Shown: positions 33,679 through 43,594 of the stretch, one piece after another | Position numbering within the stretch: the stretch's first letter is position 1 | Layout of the letters: each line of letters begins with the position of its first letter | NCBI RefSeq assembly: GCF_001306455.1 | Contig: NZ_LGTQ01000009.1 | Location: 186,001 to 250,000 of the forward strand | Direction: 5' to 3' | From: Jiulongibacter sediminis | GTDB taxonomy: Bacteria > Bacteroidota > Bacteroidia > Cytophagales > Spirosomataceae | Length of the DNA: 64,000 bases | Notes under the pieces: model-generated | The model's database searches: none | What the model saw: the letters and a program-made list of their open reading frames with translations, nothing else | What the model was told of the DNA's origin: nothing | Position numbers and translations under genes: made by a program

Positions 33679-34992
33679 ATGAGCAAACATCATGGAACCA
33701 ACGAAAGCATGTGGAAACTGATTGAACGCACATGTGACGAAAATGACATGTGTAAGGATAAATTCGGCCACAATTTTGGGTATTTATTTGGCAAAGGAGA
33801 CACTGCTGCTTTCTCAAAAGAAAAACTGTCAGAAGTAGCCGCTTCAATGACGGATTCAAGTCAAACTCCTGACCTGGAAACTCCTGTCGGCTTCGCTTTT
33901 TTTGGCCAATTTATTGACCATGATATTACACTCGATGTTATCAGTAAGCTCGGTGAGGTGGTTGATGATGTCACTGAAATTGAGAATTTAAGAACACCGC
34001 GGCTTGAACTGGACTCTGTATATGGCAGAGGAAAAGAAGGAACTCCGTTTTTATTTGACGGCGATAAAATAATTCTGGGACATAAAAGAAACCCAAAGGA
34101 TTTTCAGCGAAATGCAAAAGGAACTGCCATTATCGGCGATCCCAGGAATGATGAAAATCTGTTCATTAATCAGTTACACTCCGGCTTTTGCCAGTTTCAT
34201 AATTGTCTGATTGATGACTTCCAAATGACCTTTGAGGAGGCTCAACAATTTGTACGGTGGATTTACCAAAAGGCCATCGTGGATGAGTTTTTAAATGAAG
34301 TTGTTCAAACAAATATTTACACTCCCATAAAGCACGGTTTTTTTAACGCCCACCTACCCGGTCCTGTAAATTGGAATAATGTTCCTTTGATTTCAGTAGA
34401 ATTTTCTGCTGCAGCTTACAGGTTTGGGCACTCTCACATCAGAAATAATTACAGACTTAATAGAAGAAAAAGAGGTGACTTATTTGATTTCGGCAGCTTT
34501 GCTCCTGTAAAAAAAGGATTCAATCTGGATTGGAAATTTTTCTTCGACTTGGATGGGCACAGCTACCTGAAATGCCGACCAATAGACACTTCACTTGCCG
34601 CTAACCTTTTTAATTTGCCTTTTATTCACGATCTGATAAAAAGTCTTGCAGACAGGAATTTGCAACGTGGACAAAGGACATTCGGCATCAGGACAGGCGA
34701 AGATATTACTCAAAATTTGTTTAGTAGCCAGCCTTTACCTCTACATCAAAAAATAGATGATGCCGGCCTAACGGAAACTCCGTTATGGTTTTATATTCTT
34801 CATGAAGCTGAGCAAGGAGGAGGAAAATTAGGGCAGATAGGAGGTACCATTGTAGCAGGTACTTTACTGAATCTTCTCCTCAAAGACCCAAATTCCTATG
34901 TGAACAAATCACCTGGATTTGACCCATTTAATGTGATTCCAAGACATAACAGTGGGTCCATTTTATCTTCGATATTTGATCTTATAAATTAG
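33679..34992 (+). CDS. Animal-type haem peroxidase
   Basis: A 437-residue protein of the peroxidase-cyclooxygenase superfamily. The distal haem site is visible (H81 in FGQFIDHDIT, with the nearby Asp that may form a haem ester), as are GDPRNDEN and the proximal His251 in YRFGHSHIRNNYRL. These enzymes oxidise halides, phenols or fatty acids with peroxide. No signal peptide is seen. I take ATG 33679; the TTG at 33661 would add six residues. It is followed by another haem peroxidase gene. The substrate is unknown. Confidence 0.85.
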   Translation: MSKHHGTNESMWKLIERTCDENDMCKDKFGHNFGYLFGKGDTAAFSKEKLSEVAASMTDSSQTPDLETPVGFAFFGQFIDHDITLDVISKLGEVVDDVTEIENLRTPRLELDSVYGRGKEGTPFLFDGDKIILGHKRNPKDFQRNAKGTAIIGDPRNDENLFINQLHSGFCQFHNCLIDDFQMTFEEAQQFVRWIYQKAIVDEFLNEVVQTNIYTPIKHGFFNAHLPGPVNWNNVPLISVEFSAAAYRFGHSHIRNNYRLNRRKRGDLFDFGSFAPVKKGFNLDWKFFFDLDGHSYLKCRPIDTSLAANLFNLPFIHDLIKSLADRNLQRGQRTFGIRTGEDITQNLFSSQPLPLHQKIDDAGLTETPLWFYILHEAEQGGGKLGQIGGTIVAGTLLNLLLKDPNSYVNKSPGFDPFNVIPRHNSGSILSSIFDLIN

Positions 34993-35023
34993 TATTCACA
35001 TCGTTACAGATATTCTTATACGG

Positions 35024-35055
35024 GGAAAATACCCTATTTAATAGGGCAATTTTCC
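35024..35055. other. Two-part hairpin between the peroxidase genes
   Basis: GGAAAAT pairs with ATTTTCC (outer 7 bp) and CCCTAT with ATAGGG (inner 6 bp) around a TTA loop, with small internal bulges. There is no T run after it, so it is more likely an mRNA structure or operator than a terminator. Confidence 0.5.
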
Positions 35056-35104
35056 AATGAAACTGAAATGGAAATAGATCGAGATTTGACAAAAAATCAA
35101 TTCT

Positions 35105-36493
35105 ATGCTGATTAACCAATACAACCCTCAACTACGCTCCGAATTAGAAGCAATTCAAGGCAATATTCTGAAAGGGCACGGCCGGAAATATACGGCTCAT
35201 GTTTTTCTCAAAGGGAAAAAGGGACAAAGGAACAGCACTGCCTTTTGGATCAGTGAACTTGTAAATAAGGAAGAGTCAGTTGTGAAATCAGGTTATCAGC
35301 AACTCAAAGCGAATCACTTGTTTAAAACACAAAAAATTGACGGAGGCTTATTTGGTGGTTTCTATATCAGTTTTGAGGGGTATATTTTTTTGGAAGGTAA
35401 GGATAAAGCTCAACGGTTATTCTCCGGGAACACCTCTTTTATAAATGGTATGAAAAGGGCTGCTCTAAATGATCCGGAGCCTTCCAAGTGGGATGAGGTC
35501 TATCAGGAGAATTGTCACTTTATGCTATTGCTCGCCGATGATTCTAAATCAACTTTGGTGAATCAGGTAGAAAAAATCAAAAGAGAAACCAGTTCCTTCC
35601 TGCAAACGCTTCACATTGAATATGGGAATGCCATATTTAATAAAAACAAGGCAGCCATTGAGCATTTTGGTTATGCTGATGGCATCTCGCAGCCACTTTT
35701 CTTCGAGGATGAGTTTGAGAAGTATTTAAATGATCATCGCATAAGAAATCTTAAAGATTTAAAGTTTGATCCAAGAGCTGAGGGCAAGTTGGTTCTGGTT
35801 AAAGACAAGTTTGTGGATGAACCCCATTCTAAAGGTAGCTTCTTTGTTTATCGCAAACTGGAGCAGAATGTAAAAGGCTTCAAAAAAGCAGAAGCTGAGC
35901 TTGCTGAAAAACTACACTTGATAGGAGTTGACGAGGAAAGAGTAGGGGCGATGATTGTTGGTCGTTTTGAGGATGGAACACCTGTGGAAGTATCAGGGCA
36001 TGAAGGCATGATGGGTGCTGAACGATTTAATGATTTTGACTACACCTTTAACGGAGAATCTAAATGCCCCTTTCATGCCCACATCAGAAAGACTAATCCT
36101 CGCAATACAGAAAAGGAAGCGGCAGATCGGAGAATGGCCAGGCGAGGAATTCCTTTTGGAGAATATAAGCCGGATATACCCATCGATGAAATGCCCATAG
36201 GTGGTGTTGGCTTGTTGTTTATGTCTTTCCAGGCCAGTCTGGAAGATCAGTTTGAGCACATACAAAAAAATTGGGCCAATAATTCTGATTTCCCACAAGG
36301 AAAGGCCTATGATAAGCCCGGTCTGGATTTGATTATTGGTCAGGGGAAAAGCCTGGCAAAAGGTGCTTATGCCACTGAATGGGGTAACCCAACGTCCATG
36401 AAATCAGCAGACTTTAATCATTTTGTAAGCATGAGGGGCGGTGAGTATTTCTTTGCTCCGAGTATGATGTATTTAAAAACAATAAATATTTAA
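35105..36493 (+). CDS. DyP-type peroxidase
   Basis: The 462-residue protein has the dye-decolourising peroxidase signature GYADG with D192 as catalytic acid, proximal His326 in CPFHAHIRKTNPR, and the RRMARRGIPFG region carrying the distal arginine. DyP enzymes oxidise bulky aromatic compounds with hydrogen peroxide. No Tat or Sec signal is visible, so it is probably cytoplasmic or an encapsulated cargo-like enzyme; no encapsulin gene is nearby. It lies 112 bp behind the other haem peroxidase and only 6 bp before the next gene. Confidence 0.9.
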   Translation: MLINQYNPQLRSELEAIQGNILKGHGRKYTAHVFLKGKKGQRNSTAFWISELVNKEESVVKSGYQQLKANHLFKTQKIDGGLFGGFYISFEGYIFLEGKDKAQRLFSGNTSFINGMKRAALNDPEPSKWDEVYQENCHFMLLLADDSKSTLVNQVEKIKRETSSFLQTLHIEYGNAIFNKNKAAIEHFGYADGISQPLFFEDEFEKYLNDHRIRNLKDLKFDPRAEGKLVLVKDKFVDEPHSKGSFFVYRKLEQNVKGFKKAEAELAEKLHLIGVDEERVGAMIVGRFEDGTPVEVSGHEGMMGAERFNDFDYTFNGESKCPFHAHIRKTNPRNTEKEAADRRMARRGIPFGEYKPDIPIDEMPIGGVGLLFMSFQASLEDQFEHIQKNWANNSDFPQGKAYDKPGLDLIIGQGKSLAKGAYATEWGNPTSMKSADFNHFVSMRGGEYFFAPSMMYLKTINI

Positions 36494-36499
36494 ATAGCT

Positions 36500-38092
36500 A
36501 TGAATAAGTTTTTGAAATTAATAATACTTCTTTTCGTCGGCAATGCGACATTGGGGCAGGAAGTAGTATTTGATTACGCAGAGTTATCAAATATTAATGT
36601 GAAAGATTTAGATGTTAAAGTATCACCTGTGGAATACGGGGGATTTACGAACATCAAAATTAGAAATATTAATACCTTTTTATTTGATGTCAAAATTGAA
36701 GGGAAAAATATGAGTCTTAACACTCCAATGCCCTCCGAGTTACAACGATTGTTCAATATTGACGAAGAAGATTTAATTTCTACTCCAGAAAATGCACAAG
36801 AGGGTTTAAATAACACAGATGAAGCTATTGAATTAATGACCGAAATAGCTAAAAGTAATGAAACTCCGGAAGTGCTCGCGAACAAGACAAAAGTCTTAAT
36901 AAAAAAATGTGACGAATATTACAACATGATTAAAGATGTTATCAATGGTATCTCTAATGTGAAAAAGGTAAGAAAAGACTTAATTTCATTGGCAAAATCA
37001 AACTTACCTTTTGCTAAAATTCAATCTGAATTTAATTCAATAAAAATACCCGACGAGTCTTCACTTAGCAAGCAGTATGTTATGTTTGAGTTGTTATATT
37101 TCAATGTGGAAAGGTTGTATGATGGCTTGGCTGCTGAAAATTCAAAAGCACGGGATAAAGAATTAGAAAATTTAATAAATAAGTATAATGCAGCCGTATA
37201 TACTCAAAAAATGGCTTCAAATAAGGCAAGGGAACAGGTAAAGAGCAAAAATCAAAAAAGCAATATAGACGAAGACGAAAAGCTCAGATTAGATATGCTA
37301 CATCTAAACTTTCAGCATGACAGTTCTAATGTTGTAAATAATTTTAAAAAAATAGAAGAGAAAATTGCCGAAGCTACTGAAAAAATTGAAGAGGGTTATC
37401 ACTTGTTAGAAAGCGAGACCTACCTTTCCTATATAAATGATGTATCTAATTTAAAAAGAGAATTAAAAGAAGAAGAAAACTTTACAGTTTTATCTCCGCT
37501 TATCCAAATGGATGCCGACTACGCAGTTTTTAAGATATCAATTACTCCAGGGGCTGGTGCGGGTACAGGGCCAAAACTAAGAGCGATGAGCTGGGAAACC
37601 CACATCCCTGCCAAGGGTGGTTGGAAAGTTGATTTCAGCATGGGACCTATTATTTCATTCGGTACCGAATCTAATGACGAAAATGTTTATTTAGAGGATG
37701 TTATTCCAGATTCGCTATCAAATCTTGGCGTAAACTTAAATAAAAACGCCATGAAGCCAAGTTTAGGAGCATTAATGCATTTCTACCCCAGGACGGGTAA
37801 AACTAGTGCACTAGGAGGTCTTTTTGGGATAGGGGCTGGTTTTCAGACTATTTCAGATATCGATTTAAGAGTATTTGGTGGCTTAAGTATGGTGCTGGGT
37901 AAATATGAGAAAGTCATGCTCAATGCCGGAATCAGTTATTTAAGAGTCAACAGATTAAAAGAGCCACAATATGAATTGGGTAGAAACTATTTAACTTCTG
38001 ATCTAACTGTCAATGAGATTACAGAAAAAGTATTTCGACCTTCTCTGTTTTTTGGGATATCATACAATCTGACAAACAGGATTGAACGGTAG
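36500..38092 (+). CDS. Exported protein with coiled coil and C-terminal barrel-like domain
   Basis: A 530-residue protein with signal peptide (1-19). Residues about 80-330 are helical and charged, likely coiled coil (KIEEKIAEATEKIEEGY); residues about 355-530 are Gly/aromatic-rich and beta-predicted (GALMHFYP, LGGLFGIGAGFQT, FGGLSMVLGKYEK) and end FGISYNLTNRIER, like an outer-membrane barrel. The family is unknown. It starts 6 bp after the DyP gene and is markedly A/T-rich, so it probably belongs to the same operon. Confidence 0.55.
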   Translation: MNKFLKLIILLFVGNATLGQEVVFDYAELSNINVKDLDVKVSPVEYGGFTNIKIRNINTFLFDVKIEGKNMSLNTPMPSELQRLFNIDEEDLISTPENAQEGLNNTDEAIELMTEIAKSNETPEVLANKTKVLIKKCDEYYNMIKDVINGISNVKKVRKDLISLAKSNLPFAKIQSEFNSIKIPDESSLSKQYVMFELLYFNVERLYDGLAAENSKARDKELENLINKYNAAVYTQKMASNKAREQVKSKNQKSNIDEDEKLRLDMLHLNFQHDSSNVVNNFKKIEEKIAEATEKIEEGYHLLESETYLSYINDVSNLKRELKEEENFTVLSPLIQMDADYAVFKISITPGAGAGTGPKLRAMSWETHIPAKGGWKVDFSMGPIISFGTESNDENVYLEDVIPDSLSNLGVNLNKNAMKPSLGALMHFYPRTGKTSALGGLFGIGAGFQTISDIDLRVFGGLSMVLGKYEKVMLNAGISYLRVNRLKEPQYELGRNYLTSDLTVNEITEKVFRPSLFFGISYNLTNRIER

Positions 38093-38213
38093 TTCAAAGA
38101 AGTCCGCGTTTTTCTACAACTATAAATAAAGTTGAAAATCTTTCTATCTGATATTTATACATGGTGCTTCCACTTGATTAAATAAGTGAATTCAAAAAAA
38201 TAAATCTGATAAA

Positions 38214-38501
38214 ATGACAAAGAGCCAATTTTTTATTGGGGCCATATCTTTCGCCAGACAGGATAAAGTGGTTAGCAATTGGTTTGAAAGAAGAGATTCT
38301 GATGAAACAGTTTCTTTGAGGTCCATACGAGTAGATTTAGATCGATCGAATGAAAATCATCATATATTCAGGATACAGGCAGACTATAAAATTCTGAAAG
38401 GTGATTTTACACGAAAGGAAGATCTTTTGATAGAGGTAAATCTTGACAGAAGAACTAAAAAATTTGTGGAAACAAGAGTTAAAGCTGTGGAAGAATTGTG
38501 A
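38214..38501 (+). CDS. Small uncharacterised protein
   Basis: A 95-residue protein, charged, with no signal peptide or membrane segment (MTKSQFFIGAISFARQDKVV at the start). It lies 121 bp after the barrel-like gene and 105 bp before the SGNH hydrolase gene, all in the same direction. I do not recognise it. Confidence 0.4.
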   Translation: MTKSQFFIGAISFARQDKVVSNWFERRDSDETVSLRSIRVDLDRSNENHHIFRIQADYKILKGDFTRKEDLLIEVNLDRRTKKFVETRVKAVEEL

Positions 38502-38606
38502 AAGTAGCCCTTCGAAAATAATTTGATATGGAAAAAATATATGACCGACTGTTTTGAATAAGATTTTATCATCAAACCATACCTAGCAGAAAAAAGAAAT
38601 GTTCAA

Positions 38607-40001
38607 ATGAGTAACTACCGAGGTACCATAAAAAGGTTGATTGATGAACCCGAGACTTTTGGTCTCCTACAGATGAAAGTTCTAACCAAAGCTATTGATA
38701 ATGGCAGGCTCGATAAAGATGTCATTCGGAAAACTACGCTTAGAGTACTAGATTTGGTAGAAGGAGGAATTTACAAGTCTGCTGCTGGTGAGGGTAAGAT
38801 TGGTAGTCTGAATAGATACACAAATGCGGTAAGGCAAAAGAGCTACTGGAAATATTTCAGAGAAGTAAGTTCCTCAAAAAACAAACAGAAAGATTTAAAA
38901 CGTGTTGTGGCTGAAGGAGATTCCTGGTTTAATCACCCATTTCTCTGTGATATATTGGAAGTGCTAAATCTTGAAAATAATGTATCTGTTTATAGTATGG
39001 CCTATGCAGCCGACTGGCTTCAAAACTATATTTACGGTGGTGAGTATATTGAGGGTTTATCCCTGATAAAACCAGATGCTTTTCTGGTAAGCGGGGGAGG
39101 TAATGATCTGCTGGAGGGACAAAAGTTGGGTTTGTTTATAAGGCAACCCTCGTATAGTAAATCCATTCAGTGTACAACAGATTATCCGGATGACTCAGAT
39201 TATTATCTTAAAATTTTGAGTCATTTCCCTACGAACGATTCTGAATTAGTAAGAGGGTATAAATATCTCAATAAGGCATTTATTAGCCAGGTAAAGTTGA
39301 TGATTTGGTCTTATTATTTCATGTTTCATAACATAAGAAAGAAATACAAAACTTTACTGATCATTACTCAGGGGTACTCTGAGGCCATTCCAGCTATGGC
39401 AGCCAAGAATCTTTGGTTCTCTTTAAACTACTTTTATAAAGGTCTTCTTAATAGACTTCAAAACAACGGCAATTGGATAGAAAACCCGCTCAGAAATTCT
39501 CAAATATATGATGTGAAAGACATGCGGTGTGTTTTAAAAGCTATGATTCATATTTTTAATGAGTCACTAATTAGTCTTGCCAAAGATGGCGGTTTTGACA
39601 ATTTGGTACACGTCGATAATCGAGGCTTAGCTACCTCAAATGATTGGTTTGATGAAATGCACATGAAAAGTTATCGGAATTATCAGATAGCTAAAGTCTA
39701 CTCAGCGATTATTAAGGGAGACTTGCCTCCGATTTCATCATACAGAACAACTGAACTTTTTTCTAGTGGTGCTCTTAAGGCGGATACCTTTATTCAGTTC
39801 TTCGGAAGAATGACTACCACAAAGAATTTTATGAATTATATTAAATGGAGTCTAGGTCTTTTTTTTGTGGTGCTAATTCTTTTGATTTTCTGCTTGGGTA
39901 TTAAATGGCAAAATTCATTTTTTGTGTTTGTACCTTTAGGAATAGAATTATTGAGAAGATTTATTTTGTCCAGTTATATTCTCTGGAATCTGAAGAATTA
40001 A
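38607..40001 (+). CDS. SGNH/GDSL-type hydrolase with C-terminal membrane segments
   Basis: A 464-residue protein with the SGNH blocks: G104-D-S106-W (nucleophile Ser106), SGGGNDLL with N166, and the catalytic Asp/His near D349 and H352 in NDWFDEMH. SGNH hydrolases act on esters of lipids, glycans or peptides. The N-terminus (1-95) is a helical domain. Two hydrophobic segments near the C-terminus (about 412-455) suggest attachment to the membrane. It is last in the accessory block and, like the genes before it, A/T-rich. Confidence 0.7.
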   Translation: MSNYRGTIKRLIDEPETFGLLQMKVLTKAIDNGRLDKDVIRKTTLRVLDLVEGGIYKSAAGEGKIGSLNRYTNAVRQKSYWKYFREVSSSKNKQKDLKRVVAEGDSWFNHPFLCDILEVLNLENNVSVYSMAYAADWLQNYIYGGEYIEGLSLIKPDAFLVSGGGNDLLEGQKLGLFIRQPSYSKSIQCTTDYPDDSDYYLKILSHFPTNDSELVRGYKYLNKAFISQVKLMIWSYYFMFHNIRKKYKTLLIITQGYSEAIPAMAAKNLWFSLNYFYKGLLNRLQNNGNWIENPLRNSQIYDVKDMRCVLKAMIHIFNESLISLAKDGGFDNLVHVDNRGLATSNDWFDEMHMKSYRNYQIAKVYSAIIKGDLPPISSYRTTELFSSGALKADTFIQFFGRMTTTKNFMNYIKWSLGLFFVVLILLIFCLGIKWQNSFFVFVPLGIELLRRFILSSYILWNLKN

Positions 40002-40098
40002 GTTGGAGTTATAAAACCTCACTCTATCCTGACCACCCCAATCCTATCCTTCCCTCAAAAACATCCCGATTCTCAGGACTAATCATATGGGTAGAAAC

Positions 40099-40227
40099 TT
40101 AAAGGATTGCTTTGGTGGCCAATCGGAAGCAACTATCGGTGCTTAGGGAGATGCCTTGGGTTCTTAGGTTTTCCGTGAGGTAGGTGTCACCTTGGTAGCC
40201 TAGAGCCAGGTCGCTGTTATTGGCCAT
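40099..40227 (-). pseudogene. Decayed C-terminal gene fragment
   Basis: A minus-strand frame of 42 codons (MANNSDLALGYQGDTYLTEN, LRTQGISLSTDSCFRLATKA) ends at TAA and opens directly after a REP-like palindrome, with a stop farther upstream. It reads coding-like but has no complete gene around it. Alternatively it is a very short real gene; I do not recognise it. Confidence 0.35.
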
Positions 40228-40240
40228 GAAAGAAGGGCTT

Positions 40241-40260
40241 CCCGGACTCGGAAATCCGGG
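40241..40260. repeat. REP-like inverted repeat
   Basis: CCCGGACTCGGAAATCCGGG has perfect 6-bp arms (CCCGGA/TCCGGG) and can form a hairpin. Such elements occur dispersed in Bacteroidota genomes. Confidence 0.65.
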
Positions 40261-40354
40261 TCACAGTTTCTTAAACCTCCTTGGAAACAAAAATTTCCAA
40301 TTCCTCTCCCTTTCCAATATATTTATCCTGTGAGCTCATCTGCCCCACCTGCAC

Positions 40355-42154
40355 ATGATAAAATATATACCGCTGCTGCTGCTTCTCACCTCCTGCACCC
40401 TGAAAGATCAGCGGGTGATCAATGCCTTTGGGAAAGAGGTGGAGGTAAAGAACGTGGAGTATTTTATTGATCAGCAAGGGGGTTTAGACTTTGGTCATAT
40501 AAAGGAACTGAAAGAGTTTCGGCCCTACACCGAACCAGAGATCAATTTCGGGCATTTGAGGCAGCCCGTTTGGGTCAAAATTGATCTTGAAAATAAGACT
40601 GTGAATGAAAAACAGGCTTTTCTGAGTTCAGATCAGTTTATTCTGGAAGATGTCCGTTTCTGGCATTTGAGTGATTCCACATGGCAGATGGAAAGCTCTG
40701 GCTGGGGCCGTCCAATCAGCCATCGGCAGTTACCGACTTATCTTCATGCCTTTGAGTTTAAATTGGCTCCGCATACTGTCAGTTCAGTTTATTTCAGAGT
40801 GAAGAATGTGTACCAGGTCTTGCGTCTGCCACTTATGCTTTACGACCGGCAGGGTTTTTACGGGCATCATAACACTTCCCTCATTGAAGACGGGCTGGTG
40901 ATTCTGGCTTTGATCACTTCCATTCTCTTTAGTATTTATAACCTGGTTTTTACGGCTGAGTATCGCAAAACTTTAGTGCTTTATCTCGTTTATGCCGTCA
41001 ATTTTCTGCTGTTCTACACGCTGAGAGTGGCTTCTCCTGCATTTATCAGGGAGCCGTTTCCTATTGAGCTTAACTATCTTATTAATATTTGCATTTTCAT
41101 CAGCACGTATACTTTTCTGCGGTTTGCGGTGTCTTTTGTCAATATTAATAGAAGGCCCGAAAATAAGTTTCTCGTCACCACTATCGATGTCCTTTTCGGA
41201 GCTACCGTTCTGGTTTCTCTGTTCCCTTCACAGGAAGGAAATCAGCTTTTCTTTATCATAAAACTGGCCTTTTTTGTATTCAATATTCTGTACCTCATCT
41301 GGTATCTGTTGAATAGCCTGAAAGAAAATGTGCTTGCCCGTCTCTACATCGTTATGGCCATGCCCTTGGTTTTGTCAGGCCTAATTGAAGGACTCACCAA
41401 TGTTTTTGGAGTTATCAAAATACCCAATCAGTTTTTTGAGGCTTTTAGACTTTCCATTTGTTTGGAAATGCTCTTCATTCTTTTTGCTTTGATTTATCGT
41501 GAGCGTTTTCTGAGCAAAATTGTTGAACAAAAACTCAAAGACACCGAGCTGCAGCTGGCCAATGCCTATATCGAGATTCAGGAAACGGAACAAAAACGTA
41601 TCGCCCGTGATTTACATGATGATTTGGGCGGAACGCTCTCCACGCTCAAAAGGAAGGTTTTTGATAAGCTTTTGCATCTGACCAGTGATGAAGATCAGCT
41701 TGAGCTTACCCAATTGGCTCAGAGGGCAGGGGATGACCTACGGAGAATCTCTCATGCCCTGATGCCTCCTAATTTTGAACGAACCGGTCTGGTGGATTCT
41801 ATTCGGGAGTTAATCAAATTCAATAAAGGGCCTGGCAGAAATTTTAAGTTTGGAGAACATGGCAACCGGGTCGAGTTGCCTGCCAAATCAGCTCTACATG
41901 TGTATCGAATCTTCTCTGAAATTCTTCAAAACATCAATAGACACAGCAATGCCACCGAGGTGCATGTGCAGCTTGTTTGGTCAGAGGAAGAATTATCACT
42001 AATTGTGGAAGATGACGGAAGTCAATTCGTTGACAATGAGGAAGGTCTGGGGATGAAAAACATGCGAATGCGAGCCGATTATTTGAATGGAAAGCTTAAT
42101 TTTGATTCTAACAAATCGGGGTCCACCATCATCCTTGACGTTCCACTGCAATGA
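40355..42154 (+). CDS. 7TMR-DISM sensor histidine kinase with lipobox
   Basis: The 599-residue protein starts with a short signal and a lipobox (LLLLLTSC), then a 7TMR-DISMED2-like extracytoplasmic beta domain (about 25-165: QPVWVKIDLEN, VYFRVKNVYQVLRLPLMLYD), seven membrane segments (about 180-390), a coiled linker, the HisKA_3 box with H421 (ARDLHDDLGGTLS) and a HATPase domain (HSNATE region, DDGSQF, GLGMKNM). 7TMR-DISM receptors are thought to bind carbohydrate or other small ligands. The stop overlaps the start of the response regulator (ATGA). Confidence 0.9.
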   Translation: MIKYIPLLLLLTSCTLKDQRVINAFGKEVEVKNVEYFIDQQGGLDFGHIKELKEFRPYTEPEINFGHLRQPVWVKIDLENKTVNEKQAFLSSDQFILEDVRFWHLSDSTWQMESSGWGRPISHRQLPTYLHAFEFKLAPHTVSSVYFRVKNVYQVLRLPLMLYDRQGFYGHHNTSLIEDGLVILALITSILFSIYNLVFTAEYRKTLVLYLVYAVNFLLFYTLRVASPAFIREPFPIELNYLINICIFISTYTFLRFAVSFVNINRRPENKFLVTTIDVLFGATVLVSLFPSQEGNQLFFIIKLAFFVFNILYLIWYLLNSLKENVLARLYIVMAMPLVLSGLIEGLTNVFGVIKIPNQFFEAFRLSICLEMLFILFALIYRERFLSKIVEQKLKDTELQLANAYIEIQETEQKRIARDLHDDLGGTLSTLKRKVFDKLLHLTSDEDQLELTQLAQRAGDDLRRISHALMPPNFERTGLVDSIRELIKFNKGPGRNFKFGEHGNRVELPAKSALHVYRIFSEILQNINRHSNATEVHVQLVWSEEELSLIVEDDGSQFVDNEEGLGMKNMRMRADYLNGKLNFDSNKSGSTIILDVPLQ

Positions 42155-42771
42155 AAAAAAGAATTCTTATCGCCGACGATCACCAGCTTTTCGGTGAAGG
42201 CCTCAAAGAGTTGCTCTCCAAACAATCTACTTTTGAGGTAACTGGCCCTTTGAAAGAACGCGAAGAAATTATTCAGGGTGTTATTCGACTCAAACCACAC
42301 GTACTTTTATTGGATATCAATTTGGGTAAAACCAATGGCATTCTACTCGGCCGCGACCTCAAGAATAGCTATCCCGGAGTCAAAATCATCATGCTGACGA
42401 TGTACGAAGACGAGAAGTTTCTCAAACAAAGCAAGCAGTTTCAGATGGATGGCTATTTGCTGAAAGATTGTGAGACGTCTGTATTGCTTTCGGGTATAGA
42501 AAAGGTTTTGAACGGAGGTACCTGTTTCACGGAATTTGAATCTCTTACTGAGGACCAAAACATCGGCAAAGATAATTTCATGGCTCGTTATCAGCTGAGC
42601 ACCCGCGAGCTGGAGGTGATGCATCAGTTGAGGCATGGTTTCAATAATCAGGAAATCGCCGAAAATCTCAATCTCAGTTTTCATACGGTGAAGACTCATC
42701 GTAAGAATATCTATATGAAACTGAATGTTAGCAATGTGGCTGAGTTGATTGTAGTGATGAATAAATTCTGA
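42151..42771 (+). CDS. NarL/FixJ-type response regulator
   Basis: A receiver domain with D9-D10 and phospho-acceptor D55 (LLLDINLGK) plus a LuxR-type helix-turn-helix (about 147-200: NNQEIAENLNLSFHTVKTHRKN). It is coupled to the preceding kinase by a 4-bp overlap and is presumably its partner. The genes that follow are natural candidates for its targets. Confidence 0.93.
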   Translation: MKKRILIADDHQLFGEGLKELLSKQSTFEVTGPLKEREEIIQGVIRLKPHVLLLDINLGKTNGILLGRDLKNSYPGVKIIMLTMYEDEKFLKQSKQFQMDGYLLKDCETSVLLSGIEKVLNGGTCFTEFESLTEDQNIGKDNFMARYQLSTRELEVMHQLRHGFNNQEIAENLNLSFHTVKTHRKNIYMKLNVSNVAELIVVMNKF

Positions 42772-42890
42772 ACCACCGTTAAATTACCCTTTCTTTCAGT
42801 GGTTAAAACACCCCGTTAAACCCGTACTTTCAGCCTGTTCAGGCCTACGGTTCTTCTTGAAATTTGAACTATCAAATCAAAATCGAATTT

Positions 42891-43580
42891 ATGATAGCTC
42901 AAAACGACACTCTAAAAACCAGTCTTGATTTCATGGATCAACTGGCCCTTCGCGTTGAGAATGCCAACCTCTTCTTCGCAGAAAAACTCAAAAAGAATTT
43001 CTCAGAGACAGGCCTTAAGCCTGAGCAGTATATCAGGTATTTGCAGATGCAATATCACCTGACCAAGGGTGTTCAGGATACATTTATGGCGATTGCTTCG
43101 CACAGTGAAACCCGGGCCTATAAAAAGCTTCGGAAGTTTCTGATCAATTTTGCTTTCGAGGAGGAAATGCATTACAAGCTGGCCGAGAAAGATCTCAAAA
43201 ATACCGGTGCTGGTACAGGCGATATTCCTTTTCCGGTAGAGCTTTGGTGGGCCTATCAGCGGCAGGCGGTTATAGAGAAGCCGATGGAGCGACTTGGTGC
43301 CACAGCTGTGCTTGAAAACGTGGGGAACTTTGCGGCTCCCATCATCAAAGACTTACTGGGCTCTGCGGATTTTATTCATAAAAGGAATACCACGTTTACA
43401 CAGGTGCACATGCACGAAGAGTTACCTCATGGCGATCAGATTCTGGATGCCCTGGGAGCTGAAAACTTCTCAGAAGTACATCAAGCTCAGCTTTTGAGCG
43501 GAGCTGAAAAAGCCACATGGCTCTATGCGTCAACTATTTTCGACTGGATCATTAAAGGTGAACTGACTCTGGTTTACTAA
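42891..43580 (+). CDS. Haem-oxygenase-like di-iron oxidase family protein
   Basis: A 229-residue all-helical protein resembling the iron-containing redox enzyme (TenA/HDO) superfamily. Possible metal ligands are visible in FAFEEEMHYKLAEKD (E/H) and VHMHEELPHGDQI (H/E/H). Members such as UndA, SznF and BesC oxidise fatty acids or amino acids. I use ATG 42891; the earlier TTG at 42864 lacks support. It lies 14 bp before the GNAT gene, so the two are probably cotranslated. Product unknown. Confidence 0.7.
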   Translation: MIAQNDTLKTSLDFMDQLALRVENANLFFAEKLKKNFSETGLKPEQYIRYLQMQYHLTKGVQDTFMAIASHSETRAYKKLRKFLINFAFEEEMHYKLAEKDLKNTGAGTGDIPFPVELWWAYQRQAVIEKPMERLGATAVLENVGNFAAPIIKDLLGSADFIHKRNTTFTQVHMHEELPHGDQILDALGAENFSEVHQAQLLSGAEKATWLYASTIFDWIIKGELTLVY

Positions 43581-43594
43581 CAACAGAATGTGCC

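Larger units (their letters stand above)
40002..40354. other. Gene-free region with a decayed fragment and a REP-like hairpin
   Basis: This 353-bp stretch has no intact gene. It contains a decayed minus-strand fragment at 40099-40227 and the palindrome at 40241-40260. Nothing else stands out. Confidence 0.55.
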
